NCBI GenBank assembly: GCA_025934695.1
Contig: JAICWS010000002.1
Location: forward strand, 186,001 to 250,000
DNA from: Alphaproteobacteria bacterium
GTDB lineage: Bacteria > Pseudomonadota > Alphaproteobacteria > Micavibrionales > UBA2020
Direction of reading: 5' to 3'
Length of the DNA stretch: 64,000 bases
Numbering within the stretch: position 1 is the stretch's first letter; each line of letters begins with the position of its first letter. Position numbers and translations under genes: made by a program. The notes under the pieces are model-generated. The model worked only from the letters and a program-made list of their open reading frames with translations. It made no database searches and was not told the DNA's origin. Positions 61,359 to 64,000 of this stretch are shown one piece after another.

Positions 61359-61440
61359 CCCGAATTAATTTCCCGCGTAAAACCCGCATAAAGAAGGGGC
61401 CCCTTTCGGGGCCCCATCAGTCTCACCAAAACACCTATAG

Positions 61441-64000
<2,560 letters not shown>

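Noticed and set aside
61396-61415. GGGGCCCC-TTTC-GGGGCCCC hairpin as a terminator
   Set aside because: There is a strong stem but no T-tract on either side; it may still cause pausing between the convergent genes.

Overview
The window is about 64 kb of GC-rich DNA (lines counted by eye run near 60-68% GC) from a Gram-negative bacterium, most likely an alphaproteobacterium. The best evidence is the housekeeping set hemC / hemD-COG4223-hemY / tsaD-gpsA-EVE-acs, whose gene content and order are typical of that class. An outer-membrane porin, LemA and rhomboid genes, and weak sigma70-like promoters fit. The precise lineage cannot be fixed from the sequence; a Micavibrio-like or Rhodospirillales-like organism is only a guess. 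I see no tRNA, rRNA, CRISPR array or transposase.

Region 1 (1-24.8 kb) is mainly core genome with insertions. It holds an omega-amino-acid aminotransferase (cut by the left edge), a rhomboid protease, a HemY-like protein, a long HemD-HTH-COG4223 fusion, an OprP-type porin, hemC, an ankyrin protein, two tandem SPFH proteins, tsaD, gpsA, a CX5R phosphatase, an EVE protein, a P-loop kinase-like protein and acs. It ends with a cluster of membrane proteases and LemA. The porin/DUF2061 pair separates hemC from hemD, and the ankyrin/SPFH block separates hemC from tsaD.

Region 2 (25-54 kb) is an accessory region dominated by about 15 ankyrin-repeat or ankyrin-like genes, several in ATGA-overlapping pairs. 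Between them lie a split Hsp100-like gene pair, a coupled FHA/serine-protease operon, paralogous HEXXH metallopeptidases with signal peptides, and two paralogous small IPGGW proteins. A short lower-GC island (49.3-51.7 kb) holds five small genes, four of them preceded by a copy of one 12-bp motif; a fifth copy follows the last gene.

Region 3 (51.8-64 kb) has Gly/Ala-rich membrane proteins with proline-rich ends, OsmC, a peptidoglycan-binding-domain protein, a DUF3592-like membrane protein, a HIT protein, a third HEXXH protein and a two-ATPase-domain Hsp100 that runs off the right edge.

The most unusual feature is at protein C-termini. Ankyrin and non-ankyrin proteins share a terminal pattern resembling DITVGRPLQLKK. 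Many other, unrelated proteins end in PPxKPPxP-like tails, and several carry an ANDN-like box 15-35 residues before the end. This suggests a shared C-terminal sorting, secretion or recognition tag. That is inference: the sequence shows only the recurrence.
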